DNA of 64,000 nucleotides from Cellulomonas wangleii (GCF_018388445.1 NZ_CP074405.1:2604001-2668000), one strand, 5' to 3'; positions 28,630 to 36,208 are shown, counted from the first letter of the stretch. Notes: generated by a model not told the origin, from the letters alone. Numbers and translations: made by a program.

Positions 28630-28878
28630 ATGGATTGGCGCCACCGCGCAGCCTGCCTCGACGAGGACCCCGAGCTCTTCTTCCCCATCGGCAACACGGG
28701 GCCGGCGCTGCAGCAGATCGAGGAGGCGAAGGCCGTCTGCCGTCGCTGCGACGTCGTGGACACCTGCCTCAAGTGGGCCATCGAGACCGGTCAGGACGCG
28801 GGCGTGTGGGGTGGCCTGTCCGAGGACGAGCGTCGCGCCCTCAAGCGCCGCACCGCGCGCCAGCGCCGCGCCGGCTGA
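28630..28878 (+). CDS. whiB1: WhiB1-type iron-sulfur transcription factor
   Basis: The 82-residue protein starts MDWRHRAACLDEDPELFFP and keeps the four [4Fe-4S] ligands Cys9, Cys37, Cys40 and Cys46. The GVWGG turn and the basic RRALKRRTARQRR tail complete the family signature. The N-terminus, cysteine spacing and length match mycobacterial WhiB1, an essential, NO-responsive regulator that works with the housekeeping sigma factor. AAGGAGA precedes the ATG. It is convergent with pdtaS, the same neighbour as in M. tuberculosis (Rv3219/Rv3220c). CRP-like sites upstream suggest cAMP control. Confidence 0.96.
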   Translation: MDWRHRAACLDEDPELFFPIGNTGPALQQIEEAKAVCRRCDVVDTCLKWAIETGQDAGVWGGLSEDERRALKRRTARQRRAG

Positions 28879-28925
28879 CCTGCCGCAGCACCGCACCGCC
28901 GCCGCCGAGCGCGGACCGCAGCACC

Positions 28926-28955
28926 CGACAGGGCCACCGTACGGTGGCCCTGTCG
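28926..28955. terminator. 30-bp perfect palindrome after whiB1
   Basis: CGACAGGGCCACCGT (28926-28940) is directly followed by its exact reverse complement (28941-28955). As RNA this is a 13-bp stem with a GTAC loop, 48 bases after the whiB1 stop. It probably serves as terminator for whiB1 and perhaps for the convergent pdtaS. Confidence 0.7.
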
Positions 28956-29004
28956 TCGTTCCGGGACCCTGTCGTCGTTCCGGGACCCTGTCGTCGTGAC
29001 GGGA
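28948..29004. repeat. Three tandem 19-bp repeats joined to the terminator arm
   Basis: CCCTGTCGTCGTTCCGGGA occurs at 28948-28966 and 28967-28985, and with two changes at 28986-29004; GCCTGTCGG follows as a partial fourth copy. The first eight bases of each unit equal part of the right arm of the adjacent palindrome, so each copy could pair with the left arm. The array is intergenic between the two convergent genes. Confidence 0.7.
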
Positions 29005-29107
29005 GCCTGTCGGCACGGACGTCCGCGACGCCCGGCACCGCGACGGCGGCAGGTCGTGACCGCAGCAGCGGGGCAGCGCGGTACACCCGACCCGCGGTCC
29101 CTGGACG

Positions 29108-30589
29108 TCAGGCGACGGTGGCCGCGTCCCGCCCCTGCCGGAGCATCGCCTCGATGACGACGGAGGTGCCGCCGCCCTCCCGGCTGCGCCACTCGATCGA
29201 GCCCCCCAGCTCGTTGCGGACGAGCGTCGAGACGATCTGCGTCCCGAGTCCGCTGCCGGCGCCCTTGCCCTCGGACAGGCCGGCGCCGTCGTCGACGACC
29301 TCGACGCGCAGCACGTTGTCCCGCCGGTCGACGACGATCTCGACCGTCCCCTGCTCGCGCCCCGCGAGCCCGTGCTCGACGGCGTTCGTGACGAGCTCGG
29401 TGAGGATGAGGGCCAACGCCGTCGCGTCCTCCGCCGAGACGGCACCGAACGACCCGCGCACCGTGGTCCGCACGTGCGCACCCGCGGTCGCGACGTCGGC
29501 GGCGAGGCGCAGGCTCCGGCCGACCAGGTCGTCGAACGGCACGCTCTCGTCGAGCGTCTGGGACAGCGTCTCGTGGACCAGGGCGATCGTGGCGACCCGA
29601 CGCATCGCCTCCCCCAGTGCCTCCCGGGCCTCGGGCGAGCTCATCCGGCGCGACTGCAGCCGCAGCAGCGCGGCGACCGTCTGCAGGTTGTTCTTGACCC
29701 GGTGGTGGATCTCCCGGATCGTCGCGTCCTTGGTGATCAGCTCCCTCTCACGGCGGCGCAGCTCGGAGACGTCCCGGCAGAGCAGGACGGCCCCGGTGCG
29801 CTCGCCGCGCTCGGTCAGGGGCACGGCCCGCAGGGACAGCGCCACCCCGCGCGCCTCGACGTCGACGCGCCACGGCGCGCGGCCCATCAGCACCAGCGGC
29901 ATGGACTCGTCCACGGTCGCGTTCTGCTCGATGAGGTCTGACGTGACCTCGATCAGCGAGCGCCCGACGAGGTCACCGAGCGCCCCCAGCCGGTGGAAGC
30001 AGGACAGGGCGTTCGGGCTCGCGTAGAGGACCTCGCCCTCCCCGTTGAGCCGCACCAGCCCGTCGCCCACCCGGGGCGCACCGCGGCGCGGACCCGTGGG
30101 GGCGTCGTGAGCGGGGAACTCGCCGCGGGCGATCATCGCGACGAGGTCGTCCGCGGCCTCGACGTAGTTGAGCTCCAGACGCGACGGCGTGCGCGCGCCG
30201 CCGAGGTTGGTCTGACGCGCCAGGACAGCGATCGAGCGCCCGCCGCGCACGACCGGCACAGCCTCCTCGCGCACCGCGTAGGAGCCGAACCACCGCGGCT
30301 CGCGCGAGCGCTGGGGTGCCTGCTCCTCCAGCGCCCGCCGGAGCTGGGCGACCTGCCCCTCCGGGGGCCGCGACCCGACGATGTCGTCGTAGTGCACGGT
30401 CGCGCCCGTCGAGGGCCTGCACTGCGCGACGGCGACGAACTCGCCGTCGACGGTGGGGAGCCAGAGCACGAGGTCGGCGAACGCCAGGTCGGACACGACC
30501 TGCCAGTCGCCGACCAGGAGGTGCAGCCACTCGAGGTCGGCGGGGTCGAGCGCACCGTGGCGCGCGACGAGGTCGCTCAGCGTGGACAC
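29108..30589 (-). CDS. pdtaS: Sensor histidine kinase PdtaS
   Basis: 493 residues and soluble. A GAF_4-like domain occupies about 1-160, a PAS domain about 175-275, then a HisKA_2 dimerisation domain with IREIHHRVKNNLQ (phosphoacceptor His295/296) and an HATPase domain with LTELVTNAVEHGL, DDGAGL and GSGLGTQIVSTLV. This architecture and the WhiB1 neighbour match M. tuberculosis PdtaS (Rv3220c), which phosphorylates the ANTAR-domain RNA-binding regulator PdtaR; PdtaR is not in the window. The GTG at 30589 is six bases from a TACCCT -10 box on this strand, so the transcript is probably leaderless. Confidence 0.94.
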   Translation of the reverse strand: MSTLSDLVARHGALDPADLEWLHLLVGDWQVVSDLAFADLVLWLPTVDGEFVAVAQCRPSTGATVHYDDIVGSRPPEGQVAQLRRALEEQAPQRSREPRWFGSYAVREEAVPVVRGGRSIAVLARQTNLGGARTPSRLELNYVEAADDLVAMIARGEFPAHDAPTGPRRGAPRVGDGLVRLNGEGEVLYASPNALSCFHRLGALGDLVGRSLIEVTSDLIEQNATVDESMPLVLMGRAPWRVDVEARGVALSLRAVPLTERGERTGAVLLCRDVSELRRRERELITKDATIREIHHRVKNNLQTVAALLRLQSRRMSSPEAREALGEAMRRVATIALVHETLSQTLDESVPFDDLVGRSLRLAADVATAGAHVRTTVRGSFGAVSAEDATALALILTELVTNAVEHGLAGREQGTVEIVVDRRDNVLRVEVVDDGAGLSEGKGAGSGLGTQIVSTLVRNELGGSIEWRSREGGGTSVVIEAMLRQGRDAATVA

Positions 30590-30595
30590 CCGCCC

Positions 30596-30601
30596 AGGGT
30601 A
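30596..30601 (-). promoter_or_regulatory. Leaderless -10 element of pdtaS
   Basis: The minus strand reads TACCCT, six bases, then the pdtaS GTG at 30589. The same hexamer and spacing precede the NYN gene at 43027. Confidence 0.6.
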
Positions 30602-30705
30602 CGCAGCGGCGGCTACGCTCGACGACGGCGGGACCGGCGCACCCGGTCCGCCACGGGCCCGGGCGACCGCCCGCGCCCCAGCCCGACCACCGAGGGGGTC
30701 CAGCG

Positions 30706-31242
30706 GTGCAGCTGCACGTGACGATCGAGTTGCCCACCGACGTGGTCGGCGCGGCCCGGCTTCTCGCGGACCCCGCCTACGTGCACGCCAAGGTGCGCGC
30801 CGCCGGCGCCGTGGAGCAGCAGGTGGACGTCACCGGCAGCGCCGACGCCGCCTTCACGGTGACCTCGCGCCGGGCGCTGCCGACCGCCCAGATCCCGCCG
30901 CACCTGCGTCCGTTCGTCGGTGACCGGATCGACGTCCGGCAGGTCGAGGCGTGGGAGGCCCCGGCACCCGACGGCTCGCGCTCCGGCACGGTGGTCGTCG
31001 AGATCGCCGGCGCACCGGTGCGCGTGACCGGCCGCACGTCGCTCGTGGCCGCCGGACCGGACGCCGCCCGCGTCACGTACGACGGCGAGGTGCGGGCCGC
31101 CGTGCCGCTGTTCGCCGCCGCGGTCGAGGAGGCGGCCGCCACGGCCGTGCGCGGCGCGCTCGGCACGGAGGAGACCGTGGCCGCGCGGTGGCTGGCGGGC
31201 GCGCACGACGACGCGCCGCAGGGCGGGACCGCACCCCGCTGA
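30706..31242 (+). CDS. DUF2505-family protein (START-like fold)
   Basis: 178 residues matching the actinobacterial DUF2505 pattern: an N-terminal IELPTDVVGAARLLADPAYVHAKV, a central beta-rich part with LPTAQIPPHLRPFVGDRIDV, and a C-terminal helix AVPLFAAAVEEAAATAVRGAL. The fold is related to START/polyketide-cyclase domains that bind hydrophobic ligands; the ligand and role are unknown. The GTG at 30706 follows GAGGGGG by about seven bases; the longer open frame runs antisense through pdtaS. A TACGCT -10-like element lies at 30614-30619. Confidence 0.85.
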   Translation: MQLHVTIELPTDVVGAARLLADPAYVHAKVRAAGAVEQQVDVTGSADAAFTVTSRRALPTAQIPPHLRPFVGDRIDVRQVEAWEAPAPDGSRSGTVVVEIAGAPVRVTGRTSLVAAGPDAARVTYDGEVRAAVPLFAAAVEEAAATAVRGALGTEETVAARWLAGAHDDAPQGGTAPR

Positions 31243-31380
31243 CCCGTCCCCCGATCGGTGGCCACGGGGAGGTCTCCGAGCCGTAACGATTGGGTAACGT
31301 GGACGGCGTGGGAACCGCCCCTGACCTGCGACGACGCTCGCGTGGAACCGCTACCACCCACCGGCTCCCGTCCCGGATCC

Positions 31381-31410
31381 TTGACACCCGACCATCTCCG
31401 GGTCGATTGT
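31381..31410 (+). promoter_or_regulatory. Promoter of the sugar transporter operon
   Basis: A perfect TTGACA -35 box (31381-31386) is followed after 18 bases by GATTGT (31405-31410), a modest -10 match. Transcription would start near 31417, just ahead of the two operators, so bound repressor would block initiation or early elongation. Confidence 0.55.
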
Positions 31411-31422
31411 GTCCGCAGTGCG

Positions 31423-31436
31423 TGGGAACGCTCCCG
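31423..31436 (+). promoter_or_regulatory. CebR/CelR-type operator 1
   Basis: TGGGAACGCTCCCG matches 12 of 14 positions of TGGGAGCGCTCCCA, the published operator of CelR in Thermobifida and CebR in Streptomyces. Position just downstream of the predicted start site fits repression. Confidence 0.75.
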
Positions 31437-31447
31437 CGAGCAAGAGC

Positions 31448-31461
31448 TGGGAGCGTGTCCA
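31448..31461 (+). promoter_or_regulatory. CebR/CelR-type operator 2
   Basis: TGGGAGCGTGTCCA matches 11 of 14 positions of the same consensus, with a perfect left half. Its centre is 25 bp from operator 1. Confidence 0.6.
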
Positions 31462-31572
31462 CGCCGGGCCCACGAGCCCAACGAGCTGTGCCTGTCCGGT
31501 CGGTGACGTCCGGGCGGGCCGCACGTACCAGATGTACGGCGAGGCAGCCGTCCGACTGACAAGGGAGTCATT

Positions 31573-32874
31573 GTGCGCAAGACCACACGCAAGGCGTGGG
31601 CGCTCGCAGCGGGTGTGACGAGCATTGCGCTCGTCGCCACGGCCTGCTCCTCGAGCAACGACGCAGCCGACGACGAGGGCACCGCGGACGGCGGCGACAT
31701 CACCCTCACGGTCGCCACGTTCAACGAGTTCGGCTACACCGACGAGATGTTCGACCGCTACGAGGCGGAGAACCCGGGCGTCACCGTCGAGCAGAAGGTC
31801 GCCGCCACCTCGAACGAGGCCCGCGAGAACCTCAACACGCGTCTGGCCGCCGGCTCCGGCACCGCCGACATCGAGGCCATCGAGGTCGACTGGCTGCCCG
31901 AGCTCATGCAGTACCCGGACTACTTCGAGGACCTGGCCTCCCCCGACGTCGAGGGTCGCTGGCTCGAGTGGAAGGTCAAGCAGGCGACCACGCCCGACGG
32001 CAAGCTCATCGGCTACGGCACGGACATCGGCCCGGAGGGCATCGCCTACCGCGCCGACCTCTTCGAGGCTGCGGGCCTGCCGAGCGACCGCGAGTCCGTC
32101 GCCGCGCTGTTCGGTGGCGCCGACGCCACGTGGGACGGCTTCTTCGAGGTCGGCAAGCAGTACACCGCCGCCACCGGCAAGCCCTTCTTCGACTCGGCCT
32201 CGGCCGTCTACCAGGGCATGGTCAACCAGGAGGAGGCGGCCTACGAGGACCCCGACACCGGTGACGTCATCGCGCTGGAGAACCCGCGCATCAAGGAGAT
32301 GTACGACCAGGTCACGGCCGCCGCGGTCGACGACAACCTGTCCGCCCACTTCACCCAGTGGAGCGACGACTGGACCAACTCCTTCCAGACGGACGGCTTC
32401 GCCGCCATGCTGGCGCCGGGCTGGATGCTCGGTGTCATCGCGGGCAACGCCGCCGGTGTCACCGGCTGGGACATCGCCGACGTCTTCCCCGGCGGCTCCG
32501 GCAACTGGGGCGGCTCGTTCCTGACGGTCCCGTCGCAGGGCGCCAACGTCGACGCGGCCAAGGACCTCGCCGCGTGGCTGACCGCCCCGGAGCAGCAGAT
32601 CGAGGCGTTCCAGAACAAGGGCACGTTCCCGAGCCAGGTCGAGGCGCTCGACTCGGACGAGATCAAGTCCGCCACCAACGAGTTCTTCAACAACGCCCCG
32701 GTCGGCGAGATCCTCGCCAACCGTGCGAAGGACGTCGTCGTGCCGTTCAAGGGTCCGCAGTACTTCACGATCCAGGACGCGATCTCGAACGCGATCGTCG
32801 AGGTGGACGTCAACGGCGCCGACCGGACCGCGCAGTGGGACACCTACGTCCAGGTCGTCGAGGGCCTCGGCTGA
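31573..32874 (+). CDS. Sugar ABC transporter substrate-binding lipoprotein (CebE-like)
   Basis: The 433-residue protein has a lipoprotein signal (SIALVATAC, modified Cys25) and then a family-1 solute-binding fold: ITLTVATFNEFGYTDEMFDRYEAENPGV, a hinge region, and the conserved AAMLAPGWMLG segment. It should deliver an oligosaccharide to the two permeases encoded next. CebR-type operators in its promoter suggest cellobiose or cello-oligosaccharides. The GTG at 31573 follows AAGGGAG by five bases. Codons are strongly biased and the sequence is less Arg-rich than its neighbours, as expected for a highly expressed binding protein. Confidence 0.93.
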   Translation: MRKTTRKAWALAAGVTSIALVATACSSSNDAADDEGTADGGDITLTVATFNEFGYTDEMFDRYEAENPGVTVEQKVAATSNEARENLNTRLAAGSGTADIEAIEVDWLPELMQYPDYFEDLASPDVEGRWLEWKVKQATTPDGKLIGYGTDIGPEGIAYRADLFEAAGLPSDRESVAALFGGADATWDGFFEVGKQYTAATGKPFFDSASAVYQGMVNQEEAAYEDPDTGDVIALENPRIKEMYDQVTAAAVDDNLSAHFTQWSDDWTNSFQTDGFAAMLAPGWMLGVIAGNAAGVTGWDIADVFPGGSGNWGGSFLTVPSQGANVDAAKDLAAWLTAPEQQIEAFQNKGTFPSQVEALDSDEIKSATNEFFNNAPVGEILANRAKDVVVPFKGPQYFTIQDAISNAIVEVDVNGADRTAQWDTYVQVVEGLG

Positions 32875-32890
32875 CCTGACCTGACCGCAC

Positions 32891-32928
32891 GAGGCCGGGT
32901 CGGTGGCGACCGCCACCGGCCCGGCCTC
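32891..32928 (+). terminator. Intra-operon hairpin between binding protein and permeases
   Basis: GAGGCCGGG (32891-32899) pairs with CCCGGCCTC (32920-32928); inside, CGGTGGC pairs with GCCACCG around a GACC loop, joined by one G-U wobble. The result is a 17-bp stem 16 bases after the stop. Such structures often stabilise binding-protein mRNA and reduce permease expression. Confidence 0.65.
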
Positions 32929-32962
32929 GCCCGCGTCGCCCCTGAGCCTCCGGAGGACCCCC

Positions 32963-33970
32963 ATGGCCACCTCGACCAAGCAGCCGCGCGCTGGGCGCCG
33001 GCTGCCCGACTCCCCCCGGCCCCCGCGCCGCGTCGGCTTCAGCCAGACGCTGGGCCGCTGGGACGTCAAGGTCTCGCCGTACCTGTACATCTCGCCGTTC
33101 TTCCTGCTGTTCGCCCTCACCGGGCTGTTCCCGCTCGCGTACACCGCCTACGTGTCCGTCTACGACTGGCACCTGCTGGGCGGCCAGGGGGAGTTCGTCG
33201 GCTTCGAGAACTTCGCCTTCGTCTTCCAGGAGCCGAACTTCTGGAAGGGCCTGCGCAACACCTTCAGCATCTTCCTGCTGTCGACGATCCCCCAGCTGAT
33301 GGTGGCCGTCGTCGTGGCGGCCCTGCTCGACGCGAACCTGCGCGCGCGGACCTTCTGGCGCATGGGCGTGCTCGTGCCCTACGTCGTGGCCCCCGTCGCC
33401 GTCGCGCTCATCTTCGGCAAGCTCTTCGCCGACCAGTCCGGGCTCGTGAACACCGTGCTCGGCTTCGCGGGCGTCGAGCCGATCAAGTGGCACGGCTCCG
33501 TGCTGCCCTCGCACGCCGCGATCGCCAGCATGGTCAACTTCCGCTGGACCGGCTACAACACGCTCATCCTGCTCGCGGCGATGCAGGCCGTGCCGCGCGA
33601 CCTCTACGAGGCGGCCGTCATCGACGGTGCGAGCCGGCTGCGCCAGTTCTTCTCGATCACGATCCCGCAGATCCGACCCACCATCATCTTCGTGGTCATC
33701 ACGTCCACGATCGGTGGCCTGCAGATCTTCGACGAGCCGCGGATGTTCGACCAGCTCGGCCAGGGCGGCCCCGGCCGCCAGTGGATGACCGTCACGATGT
33801 ACATCTACGAGCTCGGGTTCGGCAACCAGAAGAGCTTCGGCCGGGCCGCCGCGGTGGCGTGGGTGCTGTTCCTCATCATCCTGGCCGTCGGCATGCTCAA
33901 CTTCTGGCTGACCCGACGGATCGCCTCGGAATCGACACCGAAGCAGGCACGGAAGAAGGTCAAGCGATGA
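32963..33970 (+). CDS. Sugar ABC transporter permease (CebF-like, MalF family)
   Basis: 335 residues with six predicted membrane helices. The cytoplasmic EAA loop reads LYEAAVIDGASRLRQFFSITIPQI and would contact the ATPase. The basic, Pro-rich first 35 residues precede the first helix (SPFFLLFALTGLFPLAYTAY). I chose ATG 32963, with GGAGGA six bases upstream, over a longer frame that enters the intergenic hairpin. The stop overlaps the next permease start (ATGA). It imports the sugar bound by the preceding lipoprotein. Confidence 0.94.
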   Translation: MATSTKQPRAGRRLPDSPRPPRRVGFSQTLGRWDVKVSPYLYISPFFLLFALTGLFPLAYTAYVSVYDWHLLGGQGEFVGFENFAFVFQEPNFWKGLRNTFSIFLLSTIPQLMVAVVVAALLDANLRARTFWRMGVLVPYVVAPVAVALIFGKLFADQSGLVNTVLGFAGVEPIKWHGSVLPSHAAIASMVNFRWTGYNTLILLAAMQAVPRDLYEAAVIDGASRLRQFFSITIPQIRPTIIFVVITSTIGGLQIFDEPRMFDQLGQGGPGRQWMTVTMYIYELGFGNQKSFGRAAAVAWVLFLIILAVGMLNFWLTRRIASESTPKQARKKVKR

Positions 33971-34875
33971 GCGCGCCCTCGGTTCCCTACATCCGGCAGA
34001 CGGCCGGCGCGAGCGCCGCGCGGTACGCCAAGCGCACGCGCGGTTACGGCTCCGAGCGACGCCCGGGCTGGGTCACGTACCTGCTGCTCAGCGCGGCGAT
34101 CATCGGCTCGATCCTGCCGCTGTACTACGCCTTCCTCCTGGCCAGCTCGGACGCGTCGACCATCGCGCAGAACCCGATCCCGTCGTTGATCCCCCAGGGC
34201 AACTTCCTGGAGAACGCCGGCAAGGTCCTCACCGCCGACATCAACTTCTGGAAGGCGCTGACCAACTCGCTTATCGTCGCGATCGCGACGTCGGTGTCGG
34301 TGGTGCTGTTCTCCACCCTGGCCGGCTTCTCGTTCGCGAAGCTGCGGTTCCGCGGGCGCAACGGCCTGCTGCTGTTCGTCATCGCCACGACGGCCGTGCC
34401 GACGCAGCTCGGCATCGTCCCGCTGTTCATCGTGATGTCGGAGCTGGGCTGGATCGGCAAGCTCGTCGCCGTCATCGTGCCCGGTCTGGTGACCGCGTTC
34501 GGCGTGTTCTGGATGACGCAGTACCTCGAGTCCGCACTGCCGTACGAGCTCATCGAGGCGGCCCGTGTGGACGGGGCGTCGATGATCCGCACGTTCTGGA
34601 GCATCGCCCTGCCGGCGGCACGTCCGGCGGCCGTCATGCTCGGCCTGTTCGCGTTCGTCGGGTCCTGGACGAACTTCTTCTGGCCGTTCATCGTCCTGGG
34701 CTCGACCAACCCGACGCTGCCTGTGGCGCTGCAGCTGCTGCAGGCGTCCTACTTCAAGGACATGTCGTTGATCATGGCCGGCGTCGTGCTGTCCACGATC
34801 CCGCTGCTCGTGCTGTTCGTGGTCGCCGGCCGCCAGCTCGTGGCAGGCATCATGGCGGGTGCCGTCAAGGGCTGA
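33967..34875 (+). CDS. Sugar ABC transporter permease (CebG-like, MalG family)
   Basis: 302 residues with six membrane helices. The EAA loop is LIEAARVDGASMIRTFWSIALPAARP, and the SDA element and NTFWPFIVL-like segment (TNFFWPFIVLGS) are typical MalG features. It forms the heterodimeric channel with the preceding permease. No ATPase gene follows; in related actinobacteria a shared ATPase (MsiK) encoded elsewhere serves such importers. A perfect hairpin lies 12 bases downstream, so the operon is binding protein plus two permeases only. Confidence 0.94.
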   Translation: MSAPSVPYIRQTAGASAARYAKRTRGYGSERRPGWVTYLLLSAAIIGSILPLYYAFLLASSDASTIAQNPIPSLIPQGNFLENAGKVLTADINFWKALTNSLIVAIATSVSVVLFSTLAGFSFAKLRFRGRNGLLLFVIATTAVPTQLGIVPLFIVMSELGWIGKLVAVIVPGLVTAFGVFWMTQYLESALPYELIEAARVDGASMIRTFWSIALPAARPAAVMLGLFAFVGSWTNFFWPFIVLGSTNPTLPVALQLLQASYFKDMSLIMAGVVLSTIPLLVLFVVAGRQLVAGIMAGAVKG

Positions 34876-34886
34876 CCGCTCGACGT

Positions 34887-34922
34887 CCCCGGCCGGGCCG
34901 CCACGCGGCTGCCCGGCCGGGG
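34887..34922 (+). terminator. Perfect 12-bp hairpin after the sugar permease genes
   Basis: CCCCGGCCGGGC (34887-34898) pairs exactly with GCCCGGCCGGGG (34911-34922) around a 12-base loop. It separates the transporter operon from its regulator gene. Confidence 0.75.
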
Positions 34923-34940
34923 CCGGACCCGGCCGCCAGG

Positions 34941-34963
34941 TAACCTCGGGGCGAGCGCTCCCG
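34941..34963 (+). promoter_or_regulatory. Promoter and operator of the LacI-family regulator
   Basis: A TAACCT -10 box lies at 34941-34946. GGCGAGCGCTCCCG at 34950-34963 matches 11 of 14 positions of the CebR/CelR operator, including the whole central GAGCGCTCCC, and would cover the predicted transcription start. Autorepression is therefore likely. Confidence 0.65.
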
Positions 34964-34975
34964 AAGGACGGCCAC

Positions 34976-35017
34976 ATGAACGATGACGCTGCCGCAGTGC
35001 AGCCACAGAGGGGATGA
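34976..35017 (+). CDS. Possible 13-codon leader ORF before the LacI-family gene
   Basis: ATG 34976, preceded by GAAGGACGG, opens a frame encoding MNDDAAAVQPQRG that stops three bases before the regulator ATG at 35021. It may couple translation of the repressor to upstream ribosomes, or be chance. There are no regulatory codons such as runs of one amino acid. Confidence 0.3.
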   Translation: MNDDAAAVQPQRG

Positions 35018-35020
35018 CCA

Positions 35021-36064
35021 ATGGTGGTCGACAACTTCTCGACCCAGGGCGACCAGCTGCGCCCCGCCGCGCCGACGCTCGAGCAGGTCGCCGAACGTGC
35101 CGGGGTCTCACGCTCGACCGCGTCACGCGCCATCAACGGTGGGCTCCGGGTCTCGCCCGAGGCGCTGTCCGCCGTGGAGGCCGCCGTCGCCGACCTCGGG
35201 TACACCCCCAACCGGGCCGCGCGTTCCCTCGTCACCCGTCGCACCGACTCCATCGCGCTCGTCGTCCCGGAGCCGGACGAGCGCGTGCTGTCCGACCCCT
35301 TCTTCGCCGGCACGCTGAACGGCCTGAGCACGTCGCTCGCCGACTCGGACATCCAGGTGGTCCTGGTGATCGCGCGCCCGGGTGAGAGCGAGCGCACGAT
35401 CCGCTACCTGCGCAACGGCCACGTCGACGGCGCCATCGTCGTCTCCCACCACCGCGACGACGCGCTGGACCGTGCGCTGCTGGCCTCGCACGTGCCCAAC
35501 GTCTTCGTCGGCCGCCCGCTGTCGGCGCCGGACGAGGACGTGCAGTACGTCGACACGGACAACACCGAGGGCGGGCGCCTGGCGACCCAGCACCTGATCG
35601 ACCGGGGCTGCCGGCGCATCGCGACGATCGCCGGTCCGCAGGACATGTCCGCGGGCATCGACCGGCTCGCCGGATGGCGGCAGGCGATGTCGGAGGCCGG
35701 TCTCGACCAGGCCGCCGTGGTGCACGGCGACTTCACGATCACCTCGGGCGCCCACGCCGCGCGCGACCTGTTGACGCGCTTCCCCGACGTGGACGGCATC
35801 TTCATCGCGTCCGACCTCATGGCCACCGGTGCGCTCGGCGTCCTCGCGGAGCTCGGCCGCGAGGTCCCCGGTGACGTCGCGGTCGTCGGGTACGACAACC
35901 TCGGGGTCGCGGCGTCGACCACGCCGCCCCTGACGAGCGTCATCCAGCCCGTCGTGGCGATGGCCCGGGCGGCCGGTGCCCGTCTGCTCGACCAGCTCCA
36001 CGGCGCACCCGCCGGCGAGCCGCTGATCTTCGCCCCGGAGCTGGTGGTCCGCGCGTCGGCCTGA
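35021..36064 (+). CDS. LacI-family repressor of the sugar transporter (CebR/CelR-like)
   Basis: 347 residues. The helix-turn-helix and hinge read TLEQVAERAGVSRSTASRAI and YTPNRAARSLVTRRT at about 18-75. A periplasmic-binding-type effector domain follows, with ALVVPEPDERVLSDPFFAG, the IAGPQDMSAGIDRLAGW ligand loop and VAVVGYDNLGVAASTTPPLTSV. In the family, cellobiose releases the protein from DNA. Operators matching the CebR/CelR consensus are present in front of both this gene and the transporter operon, which directly supports the assignment. AGAGGGG lies seven bases before ATG 35021. Confidence 0.9.
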   Translation: MVVDNFSTQGDQLRPAAPTLEQVAERAGVSRSTASRAINGGLRVSPEALSAVEAAVADLGYTPNRAARSLVTRRTDSIALVVPEPDERVLSDPFFAGTLNGLSTSLADSDIQVVLVIARPGESERTIRYLRNGHVDGAIVVSHHRDDALDRALLASHVPNVFVGRPLSAPDEDVQYVDTDNTEGGRLATQHLIDRGCRRIATIAGPQDMSAGIDRLAGWRQAMSEAGLDQAAVVHGDFTITSGAHAARDLLTRFPDVDGIFIASDLMATGALGVLAELGREVPGDVAVVGYDNLGVAASTTPPLTSVIQPVVAMARAAGARLLDQLHGAPAGEPLIFAPELVVRASA

Positions 36065-36111
36065 CGCACCCGTGGCAGCAATGCCGACGTTGACCGGCGT
36101 GCTGACGGTCC

Positions 36112-36140
36112 TTGACAGTCCTCTCGTGCCACGCCAGGGT
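36112..36140 (+). promoter_or_regulatory. Promoter of the secreted four-cysteine protein
   Basis: TTGACA (36112-36117) and CAGGGT (36135-36140) are 17 bases apart. The -35 is perfect; the -10 is weak but keeps the A2 and T6 positions. Confidence 0.5.
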
Positions 36141-36146
36141 GGTCGC

Positions 36147-36172
36147 GACGCCGTACGACGATGTACGGCGTC
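36147..36172 (+). promoter_or_regulatory. 26-bp palindrome between promoter and gene
   Basis: GACGCCGTAC (36147-36156) is an exact inverted repeat of GTACGGCGTC (36163-36172), six bases apart. It lies at the expected transcription start and leader, so it may be an operator or an RNA stem; as a terminator for the LacI-family gene it would also stop the new promoter. Confidence 0.5.
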
Positions 36173-36208
36173 CCCGCCACGACGCCTGTCGAGGTCGAGA
36201 GGAGCACC

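Larger units (their letters stand above)
31243..31572 (+). other. 330-bp regulatory region of the sugar transporter operon
   Basis: No gene is evident. It contains a direct repeat GTAACG-N5-GTAACG near 31280-31297, a TTGACA promoter at 31381 and two CebR/CelR-like operators at 31423 and 31448. About 110 further bases lead to the binding-protein start. Confidence 0.65.

Noticed and set aside
28948..29004. CRISPR array
   Set aside because: The 19-bp units are directly adjacent without spacers, and no cas genes are present.
31290..31559. 89-codon open frame in front of the sugar transporter
   Set aside because: Starts at TTG without support, covers promoter and both operators, and lacks the third-position GC bias of real genes here.
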